Of a DNA stretch of 64,000 nucleotides, positions 53,416 to 63,597 are shown piece after piece. A model generated the notes under the pieces. The model was given only the letters and a program-made list of their open reading frames with translations. It was not told the DNA's origin and ran no database searches. The stretch spans positions 1-64,000 of the forward strand of contig NZ_VRYE01000014.1 in assembly GCF_008041835.1 (NCBI RefSeq). The letters are read 5' to 3'. Source of the stretch: Ectopseudomonas mendocina (lineage in GTDB: Bacteria; Pseudomonadota; Gammaproteobacteria; Pseudomonadales; Pseudomonadaceae). Each line of letters begins with the position of its first letter. Position 1 is the stretch's first letter. Made by a program: the position numbers and the translations under genes.

Positions 53416-54195
53416 TCACAGAACGCGACTGAGGAACTCCCGCGTGCGCGGGTGATGGGGGTTGCCGAAGACCTGGGCCGGCGGGCCCTCTTCGATCAGC
53501 TCGCCCTGGTGCAGCACCACCACGCGGTCGGCCACCTCGCGGGCAAAACCCATTTCGTGGGTGACCACGACCATGGTCATGCCCTCCTCGGCCAGCTCCT
53601 TCATCACCTGCAGCACCTCGCCCACGGTTTCCGGGTCGAGCGCGCTGGTCGGTTCGTCGAAGAGCATGGCCTGCGGCTTCATCGCCAGCGCGCGGGCGAT
53701 CGCCACGCGCTGCTGCTGGCCGCCGGAGAGCTGGCTAGGGTAGTGATCGGCCTTGTCCGACAGGCGCACGCGGGCCAGCAACTGCCGCGCCTGTTCCTCG
53801 GCCTCGCGGCGCTTGACGCCGAGCACCTGGGTCGGCGCCTCGATGATGTTCTCCAGCACCGTCATGTGCGGGAACAGGTTGAAGCGCTGGAACACCATGC
53901 CGATGTCGCGACGCATGCGCGCGATGTTGCGCTCGGAGTCACGCACGCGTTTGCCGTCGGCACGCTCGATGTAACCCATCGACTTGCCGTTGACCAGGAT
54001 GCTGCCGCCCTGGATGTCCTCCAGATAATTCAGGCAGCGGATGAAGGTGGTCTTGCCCGAGCCGGAGGCGCCGATCAGCACCACCACCTCGCCGCGACGC
54101 ACGTTCAGCGACACGCCCTTGAGAATTTCCAGCTCGCCGAAGCGCTTGTGCACCTCGTGCGCCTGGATCACCAGGCTCTCATCGAATGCGCTCAT
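53416..54195 (-). CDS. Polar amino-acid ABC transporter, ATPase subunit
   Basis: The 259-residue ATPase has Walker [11 protein letters not shown] loop [13 protein letters not shown], signature [15 protein letters not shown], Walker [15 protein letters not shown] and the switch histidine in [10 protein letters not shown]. This set is typical of the GlnQ/HisP group. It powers the permease encoded one base upstream and lies 58 bases before the gamma-glutamyltransferase gene. Substrate from context: an amino acid or gamma-glutamyl derivative. Confidence 0.92.
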   Translation of the reverse strand: MSAFDESLVIQAHEVHKRFGELEILKGVSLNVRRGEVVVLIGASGSGKTTFIRCLNYLEDIQGGSILVNGKSMGYIERADGKRVRDSERNIARMRRDIGMVFQRFNLFPHMTVLENIIEAPTQVLGVKRREAEEQARQLLARVRLSDKADHYPSQLSGGQQQRVAIARALAMKPQAMLFDEPTSALDPETVGEVLQVMKELAEEGMTMVVVTHEMGFAREVADRVVVLHQGELIEEGPPAQVFGNPHHPRTREFLSRVL

Positions 54196-54196
54196 C

Positions 54197-54964
54197 TCAA
54201 CGCCCCCGCAAGAATTTCATGGCCCCGGGGCCGAACAGTCGACTGCTCGCCTGCACATGGCCGTCGGTACGCCCGAAGCGCGCCTCCAGCCAGCGCTGGA
54301 ACAGGCCCCAGAGCGTGGTCAGCAACAGGAAGTAGATGGCCACCACCAGGTACAGCTCGAACACGCGGAAGGTGGCCGAAGTGATCATCTGAGTGCTGAG
54401 CAGCAGCTCCTGTACGCCGATCACGCTGACCAGTGTGGTGTTCTTCAGCATCACGTTGAACTCGTTGCCCAGCGGCGGCACGATCACGCGGAACGCCTGC
54501 GGCAGGACGATGCGGCGCATCAGCCGTGGGTAAGTCATGCCCAGCGAACGTCCCGCCTCGTACTGGCCACGGTCCACCGCATTGATGCCGGAGCGGATGA
54601 TCTCCGCCATGTAGGCGCCTTCGTTGAGACCCAGGGCGATGATCGCCGCCTGGATGTTGCCCGGCAGGATGAACAGGCCCAGGTCCAGATCTTCGAAGCG
54701 GAAGATGCCGCCCGCCGCCAGCGCGGTGTAGAGGAAGACGATCTGCACCAGCAGCGGCGTGCCGCGCATCAGCCAGATGTAGAAGCGCACCGGGTAGTTG
54801 AGCAGCGGGTTGCTGGAGGCGCGCATCAGCGCCGCCAGCAGGCCGAGGACGCATCCCAGCAGCATCGCCATCACCGCGATCACGCAGGTCAGCCAGAGGC
54901 CGTAGAGGTATACGTCGCTGGGCTGCAGCAGGTATTGCCAGAATATGTCCCAGTTGAAGTTCAT
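54197..54964 (-). CDS. Polar amino-acid ABC transporter, permease subunit
   Basis: The 255-residue protein has the HisMQ/GlnP fold with about five membrane segments, [20 protein letters not shown] and the ATPase-contact loop [20 protein letters not shown]. One permease gene is present, so it probably works as a homodimer. It lies one base from the ATPase gene and nine bases after the binding-protein gene, clearly in one operon. Confidence 0.92.
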   Translation of the reverse strand: MNFNWDIFWQYLLQPSDVYLYGLWLTCVIAVMAMLLGCVLGLLAALMRASSNPLLNYPVRFYIWLMRGTPLLVQIVFLYTALAAGGIFRFEDLDLGLFILPGNIQAAIIALGLNEGAYMAEIIRSGINAVDRGQYEAGRSLGMTYPRLMRRIVLPQAFRVIVPPLGNEFNVMLKNTTLVSVIGVQELLLSTQMITSATFRVFELYLVVAIYFLLLTTLWGLFQRWLEARFGRTDGHVQASSRLFGPGAMKFLRGR

Positions 54965-54973
54965 CGTCTTGCC

Positions 54974-55780
54974 TCAGTCCAGCTCGTTGCCTTCGATGTG
55001 CCACTTGCCGAGCAGCGTCATGTAGCTGCCATCAGCCTTCATGTCGGCCAGGGCCTGGCTCACCGCCTGGCTCAGCTCGGCGTCATCCTTGCGGATGCCG
55101 AAGCCGGTAAGAATCTTGGCGAAGGCCGGCACACCGGTTTCGAACAGTTCGGGGGCCATGCTCTGGTAGTAGCCGGCGGTTTCCATGGTGGTGCCGTAGG
55201 CATCGGCCTGGCCGACACGCAGCGCCTGGAAGGCATCGGTGTCGGAGTTGAATACCACCAGGGTCATCGGCGCCTTGCCGGCCTTGCGCAGCTCGTCGTT
55301 GTGCGCTTCGAGCAGAGTGCGGATGGTGGAACCGTTGAGCACGGCGACACGCTTGCCGGTCAGGTCGTCGAGGCTGTGGATACCGGCCGGGTTGTCCTTG
55401 AGCACGGTGACCGCCTGGCTGGAGTACATGTAGTTGACGATATCGATGACTTCGCGACGCTCGGGCTTGTCGAACAGCTGGTCGACGATCATGTCGCATT
55501 GCCGCGCCAGCAACGCTGGAATCAGCCCGGAGAACGGCGTCACCCGCCACTCCACACGCTTGCCGCCCAGGCGCTTGGCAATTTCGTCGCCCAGTTCGAC
55601 GGTGATGCCCACCGGTTTCTGCTTCTCGTCGAAGAAGCCCATGGGTGGCGAATCCATCGCCCCGCAGTAGACGATCTTGTCCGCCGTCTTCAGGCGTTCG
55701 GGAACCACGACCTCGGCCTGCGCCAGACCGGCCATCAGCGAGAGGGCCACCAGGGATGATGCAAGGGTGCGTTTCAACAT
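54974..55780 (-). CDS. Polar amino-acid ABC transporter, periplasmic binding protein
   Basis: The 268-residue protein has a signal peptide (cleavage after AQA) and the SBP_bac_3 fold: MGFFDEKQKPVGITVELGDE, then LLARQCDMIVDQLFDKPERR, TGKRVAVLNGSTIRTLLEAH and a terminal LLGKWHIEG. It heads the operon with permease, ATPase and gamma-glutamyltransferase. I chose the ATG at 55778-55780 as it begins the signal peptide; the frame extends to 55810. A GntR regulator gene lies 60 bases upstream on the same strand. Confidence 0.92.
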   Translation of the reverse strand: MLKRTLASSLVALSLMAGLAQAEVVVPERLKTADKIVYCGAMDSPPMGFFDEKQKPVGITVELGDEIAKRLGGKRVEWRVTPFSGLIPALLARQCDMIVDQLFDKPERREVIDIVNYMYSSQAVTVLKDNPAGIHSLDDLTGKRVAVLNGSTIRTLLEAHNDELRKAGKAPMTLVVFNSDTDAFQALRVGQADAYGTTMETAGYYQSMAPELFETGVPAFAKILTGFGIRKDDAELSQAVSQALADMKADGSYMTLLGKWHIEGNELD

Positions 55781-55840
55781 GTTCGACTCCAGAGTGCAGT
55801 TGTGGGGCATGGCAGTTCGAAACGATGTGGCGATCGGGTC

Positions 55841-56512
55841 TCAGGCGCCCGACTTTTCCAGAAATTCCAGCAGGTCGGGCACGGTGCCCTCGATGTGCTC
55901 GCAGACGATCCGCTCGGCATGGTGGGCGTCGCCGGTACGTACGGCGTCGAGGATCACCTGGTGTTCCTCGCGCGCGCTCAGCGGCTTGTCGACGTGCTTG
56001 AGCCAGAGGCGCATGTACGGCTCGATCATTGCGTAGAGGGCGCTGATCTGGCGCATCAGGCGTGGGCGCTCGCTGAGGCTGCACAGGTACTCGTGGAAGA
56101 TGCGGTGACGCACCACCCACTCCGAGCTGTCGTCACGGCACTCGTCCATCTCATCGAGCAGGCGTTCCAGCCGCGCCAGGTGACGCTCGTTGACCTTGGG
56201 CGTGGCCACGCGAATCGCCAGGCCTTCCAGGGCGCTACGCATCTCGAAGACTTCGCGCATCTGGTCGAGGTTGAGGCCGCTGACCACCGCGCCGCGATTG
56301 GGTCGCAGCGTCACCAGGCCTTCTGCCGCGAGACGCTTGAAGGCCCCGCGGATGGGCATGCGGCTCATCTCCAACTCACTGGCGATATCCTCGGCGATCA
56401 GACGGTCACCGGTGCGGTAACGACCCTGGCAAATGGCATCGAGCAGATGCAGGTAGGCCTCGTCCTCGGCGGAGAGAGCAGGCTGAGCGTTATAGGTAAC
56501 AGCGAAGGGCAT
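55841..56512 (-). CDS. GntR family (FCD domain) regulator
   Basis: The 223-residue protein has an N-terminal winged helix (about 18-85; GRYRTGDRLIAEDIASELEM, then SRMPIRGAFKRLAAEGLV) and an all-helical FCD effector domain with the metal-binding histidine pattern (EWVVRHRIFHEYL and ARRTGDAHHAE-like end). FCD proteins sense carboxylates or amino acids. It precedes the ABC/gamma-glutamyltransferase operon on the same strand and likely controls it. A GntR-style palindrome lies in its promoter. I chose the ATG at 56510-56512; the frame is open to 56551. Confidence 0.9.
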   Translation of the reverse strand: MPFAVTYNAQPALSAEDEAYLHLLDAICQGRYRTGDRLIAEDIASELEMSRMPIRGAFKRLAAEGLVTLRPNRGAVVSGLNLDQMREVFEMRSALEGLAIRVATPKVNERHLARLERLLDEMDECRDDSSEWVVRHRIFHEYLCSLSERPRLMRQISALYAMIEPYMRLWLKHVDKPLSAREEHQVILDAVRTGDAHHAERIVCEHIEGTVPDLLEFLEKSGA

Positions 56513-56528
56513 GGAAGGATTCCTGAAT

Positions 56529-56542
56529 TTTTGGATCCAAAA
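56529..56542. promoter_or_regulatory. Palindromic operator upstream of the gntR gene
   Basis: TTTTGGATCCAAAA is a perfect 14-base palindrome 17 bases before the gntR start. AT-rich palindromes of the type TTGNNNNCAA are usual for FCD-type GntR proteins, so autoregulation is likely. Confidence 0.65.
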
Positions 56543-56637
56543 CACAATCATCCAAATGCAGAAGCCATGCCTGAATTCACAACCTTTTGTTTTGCAAAGG
56601 AAAGGCGCGTATCGCCGGCCTCCAGCGGTCTCACTGA

Positions 56638-57549
<912 letters not shown>

Positions 57550-57553
57550 TCCC

Positions 57554-57617
57554 CGTAGCCCGTATGAAATCCGGGGGCCAGTTGCCTGAGCAGGCCCCGG
57601 ATTGCATCCGGGCTACG
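57554..57617. repeat. Palindromic repeat between modA and modB
   Basis: CGTAGCCCG and CGGGCTACG are the outer arms, with ATGAAATCCGGGG facing CCCCGGATTGCAT inside. Related halves occur near 44126-44144 and 47460-47487. It could form a hairpin in the modABC message. Confidence 0.75.
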
Positions 57618-57649
57618 TTTGTCCAGACGCCAGGTGCCGGAACCCGCCC

Positions 57650-58330
57650 ATGCCGCTGTCGAAGAATGACCTCGACGCCATCCTCCTGACCCTGGAGCTG
57701 GCTTCGCTAACCACCGTGCTGCTGCTGATCATCGGCACACCGCTTGCCTGGTGGCTGGCGCGCACCGACTCCTGGCTCAAACGCCCGGTCGGCGCCGTGG
57801 TGGCGCTGCCGCTGGTGCTGCCACCGACAGTGATCGGCTTCTACCTGCTGGTGAGCATGGGCCCCAACGGCTTTTTCGGACAACTGACGCAGAGCCTTGG
57901 TCTCGGCACCTTCACCTTTACCTTCACCGGCCTGGTGATCGGCTCGATCTTCTACTCGCTGCCCTTCGTCGTGCAGCCGCTGCAGAACGCCTTCGAGGCC
58001 ATTGGCCGTGCTCCGCTGGAAGCGGCGGCGACCCTGCGCGCCAGCCCATGGGACAGCTTCTTCAGCGTGGTGCTGCCGCTGGCGCGGCCCGGCTTCATCA
58101 CTGCCGCGATTCTCAGCTTCGCCCATACCATCGGCGAGTTCGGCGTGGTGCTGATGATCGGCGGCAATATCCCCGGCAAGACCCAGGTGGTGTCGGTACA
58201 GATCTACAACCATGTCGAAGCCATGGAATACGCCCAGGCGCACTGGCTGGCCGGCGGCATGCTGGCGTTCTCCTTCATCGTTCTGCTCACGCTGTACAGC
58301 GGGCGCAGCCATAAGATGAGGGCGCTGTGA
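57650..58330 (+). CDS. modB: Molybdate ABC transporter permease
   Basis: ModB is the inner-membrane channel for molybdate. The 226-residue protein has five or six membrane segments, [20 protein letters not shown] and the ATPase-contact loop [20 protein letters not shown], followed by [20 protein letters not shown]. The start at 57650 gives the family beginning [17 protein letters not shown]. The stop overlaps the modC start as TGATG. Confidence 0.95.
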   Translation: MPLSKNDLDAILLTLELASLTTVLLLIIGTPLAWWLARTDSWLKRPVGAVVALPLVLPPTVIGFYLLVSMGPNGFFGQLTQSLGLGTFTFTFTGLVIGSIFYSLPFVVQPLQNAFEAIGRAPLEAAATLRASPWDSFFSVVLPLARPGFITAAILSFAHTIGEFGVVLMIGGNIPGKTQVVSVQIYNHVEAMEYAQAHWLAGGMLAFSFIVLLTLYSGRSHKMRAL

Positions 58331-59454
58331 TGTTCGGTTTCGGCAAGCGCCCGGCAGCGGTCGTCGCTGACGATGGGCGCATTCATGCGCGTTTTCTAGT
58401 CAGGCATGCGGGCTTTACCCTGGATGTCGACCTCGACCTGCCCGGGCGCGGCGTCACTGCGCTGTTCGGCCATTCCGGCTCGGGCAAGACCAGTTGCCTG
58501 CGCTGCTTCGCCGGGCTGGATCGCCCGCAGCAGGGCTATCTGCAGGTGGCCGGCGAGCGCTGGCAGGACAGTGCGTGCGGTTTTTTTCTGCCGGCGCACA
58601 AGCGCGCCATCGGCTACGTATTCCAGGATGCCAACCTGTTCCCACACCTGAGTGTGCGCCAGAACCTGGCGTACGGCCAGCGGCGCATCCCGCCGGCGCA
58701 GCGCAAGGTGGCGCTGGATCAGGCGCTGCAATTACTCGGCATCGGTCATTTGCTCGAGCGCATGCCCTCGGCGCTGTCCGGCGGCGAACGCCAGCGCGTC
58801 GGCATCGCCCGTGCACTGGTGACCAGCCCGCGCCTGCTGCTGATGGACGAGCCGCTGGCCTCGCTCGATCTCAAGCGCAAGCAGGAGGTGCTGCCCTACC
58901 TGCAGCGCCTGCACGAGGAGCTGGACATCCCCGTGCTCTACGTCAGTCATGCGCCGGACGAAGTGGCGCGCCTGGCCGATCATCTGGTGCTGCTCGATGA
59001 AGGCCAGGTACGCGCCAGCGGCCCGCTCAAGGACATCCTGCTGCAGCCCGACCTGCCCTTCGCCGGCGAGGACGATGCCGAAGCGGTGATCGACGGCGAG
59101 GTCTGCGGCCATGATGCCGCCTACGATCTGCTGCAACTGAACCTGCCCGGCAGCGAAGCCTGCCTGCGCCTGCCCCATGCAGCGTTGCCAAACGGCCACT
59201 CGGTGCGCGTGAAGATCAAGGCACGCGATGTCAGCCTGGCGCTCAAGCGCGCCGAGGATTGCAGCCTGCTCAACCTGCTACCGGCAACGGTGGAAAGTTG
59301 GCAGGCGCTCGATGCGCAGATGCTGCTGACCCTGCGCATCGGTGATCAACGCCTGCTGGCGCGAATCACCCGCTATTCATTCGATCAGATGGGCATTCAT
59401 GCCGGCCAGGCGCTCTGGGCGCAGATCAAGTCGGTGTCGCTGCTCGCGCCCTAG
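58330..59454 (+). CDS. modC: Molybdate ABC transporter ATPase
   Basis: ModC powers molybdate import. The ATPase domain has Walker [11 protein letters not shown] loop [11 protein letters not shown], signature [15 protein letters not shown], Walker [13 protein letters not shown] and the switch His in VSHAPDE. The last 70 residues are a TOBE/Mop domain ([14 protein letters not shown]) that senses oxyanion. Length is about 374 residues. The ATG at 58330 overlaps the modB stop; a GTG three bases earlier is possible. Confidence 0.95.
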   Translation: MFGFGKRPAAVVADDGRIHARFLVRHAGFTLDVDLDLPGRGVTALFGHSGSGKTSCLRCFAGLDRPQQGYLQVAGERWQDSACGFFLPAHKRAIGYVFQDANLFPHLSVRQNLAYGQRRIPPAQRKVALDQALQLLGIGHLLERMPSALSGGERQRVGIARALVTSPRLLLMDEPLASLDLKRKQEVLPYLQRLHEELDIPVLYVSHAPDEVARLADHLVLLDEGQVRASGPLKDILLQPDLPFAGEDDAEAVIDGEVCGHDAAYDLLQLNLPGSEACLRLPHAALPNGHSVRVKIKARDVSLALKRAEDCSLLNLLPATVESWQALDAQMLLTLRIGDQRLLARITRYSFDQMGIHAGQALWAQIKSVSLLAP

Positions 59455-59483
59455 GGTGCGCCGCGCGCACCGAGCACACGGAG

Positions 59484-59615
59484 ATCTGATAGCTCCCACG
59501 CTCTGCGTGGGAGTCAAGGTAAGGGCGCTCTGCGCCCGTACGGACTGCTAGGCAAAAGCCAAACGGACGCAGAGCGTCCCAGGGTGCATTCCCACGCGGA
59601 GCGTGAGGAACGATC
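59484..59615. repeat. Dispersed GC-rich palindromic repeat family, copy 2
   Basis: The block has CTCCCACGCTCTGCGTGGGAG, GGGCGCTCTGCGCCC and GGACGCAGAGCGTCC palindromes and ends in TGCATTCCCACGC followed by GGAGCGTGAGGAACGATC, an exact inverted copy of the start of the block at 43760. It separates converging modC and the AAA+ gene and begins within a few bases of the latter's stop. Confidence 0.8.
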
Positions 59616-59619
59616 AGTC

Positions 59620-60459
59620 TCACGCAATACCCGGCAACTCCAGATGCTCCGGCCCAATTTCGGCGTTACCGGCCAGCAGTAGGGCGAAGTGGATGACGTT
59701 CTCCAGCTCGCGGGTATTGCCCGGCCAGTGGTGCGCTTCCAGCACGGCCTGCGCCGCCGGGCTGATCGACGGAATGCCCAGGCCCAGGCGCAAGGCGTGG
59801 ATACCGAGGAAGTATTCGGCCAGCGGCAGAATATCGCCGACGCGCTGACGCAGCGCCGGGAACAGCAACTGGCCATCGCACAGATAGGCATACAGGCGCT
59901 CGTCGAAAGTGCCGGCCGCCACGGCGCGGGCCAGGTCGATGCTGCTCGCCGCCAGCAGACGCACATCCACCGGCAGCGCCTGACTGGCGCCGACGCGATA
60001 CACCTCGCGGGTTTCCAGCGCGGCCAGCAACTTGCTCTGCAGAGGCCGCGAGAGGTCGGCGATCTCATCCAGGTAGAGCGTGCCGCCATTGGCCGAACCG
60101 AACCAGCCGGCGCGGCTGCTGGCGGCGCCGACATGGGCGCCGGCAACATGGCCGAACAACTCGGCCTCGCCCCATTGTGGGCTGATCGCCGCACAGCTCA
60201 CTGCCACGAACAGGCCGCCGCGCTCACTGTGGCGATGGATATAGCGCGCCAGCAATTCCTTGCCGGTACCGGTTTCACCGAGGATCAGCAGCGGCTGGCC
60301 ATTGCCCGCCAAGGCTTCGGCACGCTCGCGCAACTGGCTCGAACGCGCATCGACGAATACCAGCGCCTTGGCGCGAATGCTCAGCGGGCTCTTGTCCGCG
60401 TCGGCAAAGGTCAGCGGTGCCGGAAAGTCGGCTGGAAAACTCATGACGTGCAGCTCCAA
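59620..60459 (-). CDS. Sigma-54-type AAA+ protein lacking a DNA-binding domain
   Basis: The 279-residue protein is nearly all a sigma-54 activator AAA+ domain: Walker A GETGTGKELLARYIHRHS, Walker B NGGTLYLDEIADLS, and HHWPGNTRELENVIHFAL in the C-terminal lid. The sigma-54 contact loop reads GAHVGA where GAFTGA is expected. The protein ends at LELPGIA without the helix-turn-helix usual in SfnR-type regulators, and a dispersed repeat starts right after the stop. It may act without binding DNA or be a truncated gene. A start at 60444 is also possible. Nearby oscA and sbp suggest a sulfur link. Confidence 0.8.
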   Translation of the reverse strand: MELHVMSFPADFPAPLTFADADKSPLSIRAKALVFVDARSSQLRERAEALAGNGQPLLILGETGTGKELLARYIHRHSERGGLFVAVSCAAISPQWGEAELFGHVAGAHVGAASSRAGWFGSANGGTLYLDEIADLSRPLQSKLLAALETREVYRVGASQALPVDVRLLAASSIDLARAVAAGTFDERLYAYLCDGQLLFPALRQRVGDILPLAEYFLGIHALRLGLGIPSISPAAQAVLEAHHWPGNTRELENVIHFALLLAGNAEIGPEHLELPGIA

Positions 60460-60558
60460 GGCCGCACCTCACTGGGCGTAGCCTGTACGTGAACCAAAAA
60501 GAGCGGGCGGCTGCCTGGCCCGACCCCGCTCTGAAAATGGTGTGACGTGGTGACCGGC

Positions 60559-61140
60559 TCAGGCGCGTAGGCGCGACTGCTGCTCGATGCGGCTCTGCAG
60601 GCGATACAGATAGCCGAAGCCCTGCTCCCAGTAACGGTGCCCGGACTTCACGTTGATATGCCCGGCACCGCTCAGAATCGTCGCCTCGCTGCCCCAGGCC
60701 CGCGCCAGCTCCATGGCACGCAGGGCGCTGGCTGCGGCATCGTTATCGGAGCCCACCAGCAGGCTGGGAAAGGGCAGCAGATCGCGCGGCATCGGTGCGA
60801 AATTGCGTAGCGGCTCGGGGCAACCCGGGCGTTCCACATCAGCCGGCGCCACCAGCAGTGCGCCACGTACACGGCGCAGCAGTTCGAGCGGCGCCTGCGC
60901 CGCCCAGTGCGCCACCGTCACGCAAGCCAGGCTGTGGGCGATGAGGATAAGCGGGCGTGGATCGTCGGCAATCGCCTGGTTCAGCGCGGCCACCCAATCC
61001 GCGCGTTGCGGGTTGAGCCAGTCCTGCTGCTCGACCCGCGCGCTGTTGGGCAGGCTGCGCTGCCAATGGCTTTGCCAGTGTTCTGCGGACGAGCCCTGCC
61101 AGCCCGGCAGGATCAGATAACGGATTGCTTCGCTGGCCAT
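60559..61140 (-). CDS. RBBP9/YdeN family alpha/beta hydrolase
   Basis: The 193-residue serine hydrolase shows YLILPGWQGSSAEHWQSHWQ at the start, the nucleophile elbow IAHSLACVT, the acid in LLVGSDNDAAAS and the histidine in GAGHINVKSGH. Substrates are unknown for bacterial members. It lies upstream of the AAA+ gene on the same strand with about 100 bases between, so the two may be co-transcribed. The neighbouring oscA-sbp genes hint at a sulfur-limitation role, but this is only context. Confidence 0.88.
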   Translation of the reverse strand: MASEAIRYLILPGWQGSSAEHWQSHWQRSLPNSARVEQQDWLNPQRADWVAALNQAIADDPRPLILIAHSLACVTVAHWAAQAPLELLRRVRGALLVAPADVERPGCPEPLRNFAPMPRDLLPFPSLLVGSDNDAAASALRAMELARAWGSEATILSGAGHINVKSGHRYWEQGFGYLYRLQSRIEQQSRLRA

Positions 61141-61185
61141 AACGGCGCCTCCCTGAATCGAATGGCGTCAGTCTAGGCAGCATGA

Positions 61186-61310
61186 ACTGATTACAAAAAG
61201 AATAATAATTTATTTGCTTATTCCATAAATGCGCTTCCGGCGACCACTTATTATATTTCTAAAAAGCATATAAATGTTCTTAAACAATATTTTTAAGAAT
61301 ATTTCCATCT
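61186..61310. promoter_or_regulatory. AT-rich control region upstream of oscA, possible CysB sites
   Basis: In a GC-rich genome this stretch is strikingly AT-rich. It includes an inverted repeat TTCTTAAA/TTTAAGAA at 61277-61299. CysB, the activator of sulfur genes, binds AT-rich repeats upstream of its targets, so it is the first candidate. The region also holds the promoter of the divergent hydrolase gene. Confidence 0.55.
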
Positions 61311-61385
61311 CTCTACTATCCGCTCCACGCCAGCGTCGGTACTCCATACCGCCGCCTTGGCGACCTATTCACAAGGAGCCTGGAA

Positions 61386-61568
61386 ATGACCGCGACGCTG
61401 GGAAACCTCGAAGGCCAGGATGAGGTCAGCATCCTGCGCGAGATCCAGACCGCCCTGCACGGCCTGAAATTCGGTTCGGTGGAAATCACCGTGCACAACG
61501 GCCAGGTCGTGCAGATCGAGCGCAAGGAAAAGATCCGCCTGCAACAACCGAGTACCAAGAACAGCTGA
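61386..61568 (+). CDS. oscA: Sulfur-starvation small protein OscA
   Basis: The 60-residue DUF2292 protein reads EILREIQTALHGL-like with FGSVEITVHNGQVVQIERKE and KIRLQQ. OscA is needed for use of organosulfur compounds and for coping with chromate-induced sulfur limitation in pseudomonads. It lies 102 bases before sbp, the arrangement I recall from P. aeruginosa, behind an AT-rich control region. AAGGAG precedes the ATG. Confidence 0.9.
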   Translation: MTATLGNLEGQDEVSILREIQTALHGLKFGSVEITVHNGQVVQIERKEKIRLQQPSTKNS

Positions 61569-61670
61569 CACATGATGCGGCCCGACTGGACCACCAGAGG
61601 GCTCGAGAAAGATCGCCCCGCCTGACAGCCAATACGCCAACACAAGAACTTCACAGTTAGGAGCTGCACC

Positions 61671-62669
61671 ATGTCCCTTCGTCGTTTTGCCCTGGCCGCG
61701 CTGGCCAGCAGTCTGATCGCCGGCCCGGTGGCCGCCGCACAAACCCTGCTCAACGTGTCCTACGACCCGACCCGTGAGCTGTACAGCGAATTCAACGCCG
61801 CCTTCAACACGCACTGGCAGGCCCAGGGCAACGAAGCGGTGACCATCCAGCAATCCCACGGTGGCTCGGGCAAACAGGCCCGCGCAGTGATCGACGGCCT
61901 GCGCGCCGACGTGGTGACCCTGGCCCTGGCCGGCGATATCGACGAGCTGTACAAGCTCGGCAAGCTGATCCCGGAAAACTGGCAGGAGCGCCTGCCGGAC
62001 GCCAGCACCCCCTACACCTCGACCATCGTGTTCCTGGTGCGCAAGGGCAACCCGAAAGGCCTGAAGGACTGGGATGACCTGGTCAAGCCGGGCGTGGAAG
62101 TGATTACCCCGAACCCGAAAACCTCCGGTGGCGCACGCTGGAACTTCCTCGCCGCCTGGGCCTATGCCGAGCAGAAGTACGGCAGCGAAGCCGAGGCCAA
62201 GGCTTTCACCGAGAAGCTCTACAAGAACGTCCCGGTGCTCGATACCGGCGCCCGTGGCTCGACCATCACCTTCGTCAACAACGGTATCGGCGACGTGCTG
62301 CTGGCCTGGGAAAACGAAGCCTTCCTGGCGCTCAAGGAAGAAGGCGGGGAAAACTTCGAGATCGTCGCGCCGTCGCTGTCGATCCTCGCCGAACCGCCGG
62401 TGAGCGTGGTCGATCAGAACGTCGACAAGAAGGGCACCCGCAAAGTCGCCGAGGCCTACCTCAACTACCTGTACAGCGAGGAAGGCCAGCGCATCGCCGC
62501 CAAGCACTTCTACCGTCCACGCAACCAGGCGGTGGCAGCCGAGTTCGCCGAACAGTTCCCGCAGCTCAAGCTGGTGACCATCGACAAGGATTTCGGTGGC
62601 TGGAAAACCGCGCAACCTAAGTTCTTCAACGATGGCGGCGTGTTCGACCAGATCTACCAGGCCCATTGA
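61671..62669 (+). CDS. sbp: Sulfate-binding periplasmic protein Sbp
   Basis: The 332-residue protein has a signal peptide (cleavage after VAAA) and the Sbp pattern: [93 protein letters not shown] and AKHFYRPRN. It delivers sulfate to the CysTWA transporter. Upstream oscA and downstream cysT are on the same strand. It is distinct from the CysP-type protein at 42622. Confidence 0.95.
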   Translation: MSLRRFALAALASSLIAGPVAAAQTLLNVSYDPTRELYSEFNAAFNTHWQAQGNEAVTIQQSHGGSGKQARAVIDGLRADVVTLALAGDIDELYKLGKLIPENWQERLPDASTPYTSTIVFLVRKGNPKGLKDWDDLVKPGVEVITPNPKTSGGARWNFLAAWAYAEQKYGSEAEAKAFTEKLYKNVPVLDTGARGSTITFVNNGIGDVLLAWENEAFLALKEEGGENFEIVAPSLSILAEPPVSVVDQNVDKKGTRKVAEAYLNYLYSEEGQRIAAKHFYRPRNQAVAAEFAEQFPQLKLVTIDKDFGGWKTAQPKFFNDGGVFDQIYQAH

Positions 62670-62672
62670 TCC

Positions 62673-62750
62673 GTAGGGTGTGCCGCACGCACCAGCGGTC
62701 AATCGACACGCAGGTGGTGCGCACGAGCTAGGCGCCCCCGCGCACCCTAC
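62673..62750. repeat. Palindromic repeat between sbp and cysT
   Basis: GTAGGGTGTGCCGCACGCACC at the left and GGTGGTGCGCACGAG with GCGCACCCTAC at the right pair imperfectly. Similar GTAGGGTGCGC pieces occur near 47075-47095 and 59453-59470. It may lower transcription into cysT. Confidence 0.7.
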
Positions 62751-62768
62751 TTCGTACAGGTTCACTCC

Positions 62769-63587
62769 ATGTCTCGTCGTACTTCCCCCGTCATACCCGG
62801 CTTCGGGCTGACGCTGGGCTACACCCTGGTGTACCTCAGCCTGTTGGTGCTGATTCCCCTGGGTGCCATGTTCGTCCACGCGGCCCAGCTCACCTGGGAT
62901 CAGTTCTGGGCCATCATTTCCTCACCGCGCGTGCTGGCCGCCCTGAAGCTGAGCTTCGGCACCGCCTTTCTCGCGGCCATCATCAACGGCGTGATCGGTA
63001 CTCTGCTGGCCTGGGTGCTGGTGCGCTACACCTTCCCCGGTCGCAAGATCATCGAAGCGATGATCGACCTGCCGTTCGCCCTGCCCACCGCCGTTGCCGG
63101 TATCGCCCTCACCGCGCTCTATGCGCCTAACGGTTTGATCGGCCAGTTCGCCACATCCCTGGGTTTCAAGATCGCCTACACCCCGCTGGGCATCACCCTG
63201 GCGCTGACCTTCGTCACCCTGCCCTTCGTCGTGCGCACCCTGCAGCCGGTGCTGGCCGACATCCCCCGCGAGGTCGAGGAAGCCGCCGCCTGCCTCGGTG
63301 CCAAGCCGTTGCAGGTGGCTCGCCATGTGCTGCTGCCGGCGCTGCTGCCAGCCTGGCTGACCGGCTTCGCCCTGGCCTTCGCCCGTGGCGTTGGCGAATA
63401 CGGCTCGGTGATCTTCATCGCCGGCAACATGCCGATGAAGACCGAGATCCTGCCGCTGCTGATCATGGTGCAGCTGGACCAGTACAACTACGCCGGCGCC
63501 ACCGCCATCGGCGTGCTGATGCTGGTGGTGTCGTTCATCTTGCTGCTGCTGATCAACCTGCTGCAGCGCCGCATCAGCCGTTCTTAA
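62769..63587 (+). CDS. cysT: Sulfate ABC transporter permease CysT
   Basis: The 272-residue permease has six membrane segments, [20 protein letters not shown] at the start, [20 protein letters not shown], the ATPase-contact loop [21 protein letters not shown], and [20 protein letters not shown]. It is clearly diverged from the cysU at 41472 and of the Pseudomonas sbp-linked type. cysW begins ten bases after its stop. Confidence 0.95.
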   Translation: MSRRTSPVIPGFGLTLGYTLVYLSLLVLIPLGAMFVHAAQLTWDQFWAIISSPRVLAALKLSFGTAFLAAIINGVIGTLLAWVLVRYTFPGRKIIEAMIDLPFALPTAVAGIALTALYAPNGLIGQFATSLGFKIAYTPLGITLALTFVTLPFVVRTLQPVLADIPREVEEAAACLGAKPLQVARHVLLPALLPAWLTGFALAFARGVGEYGSVIFIAGNMPMKTEILPLLIMVQLDQYNYAGATAIGVLMLVVSFILLLLINLLQRRISRS

Positions 63588-63597
63588 GGAGCCAGGC

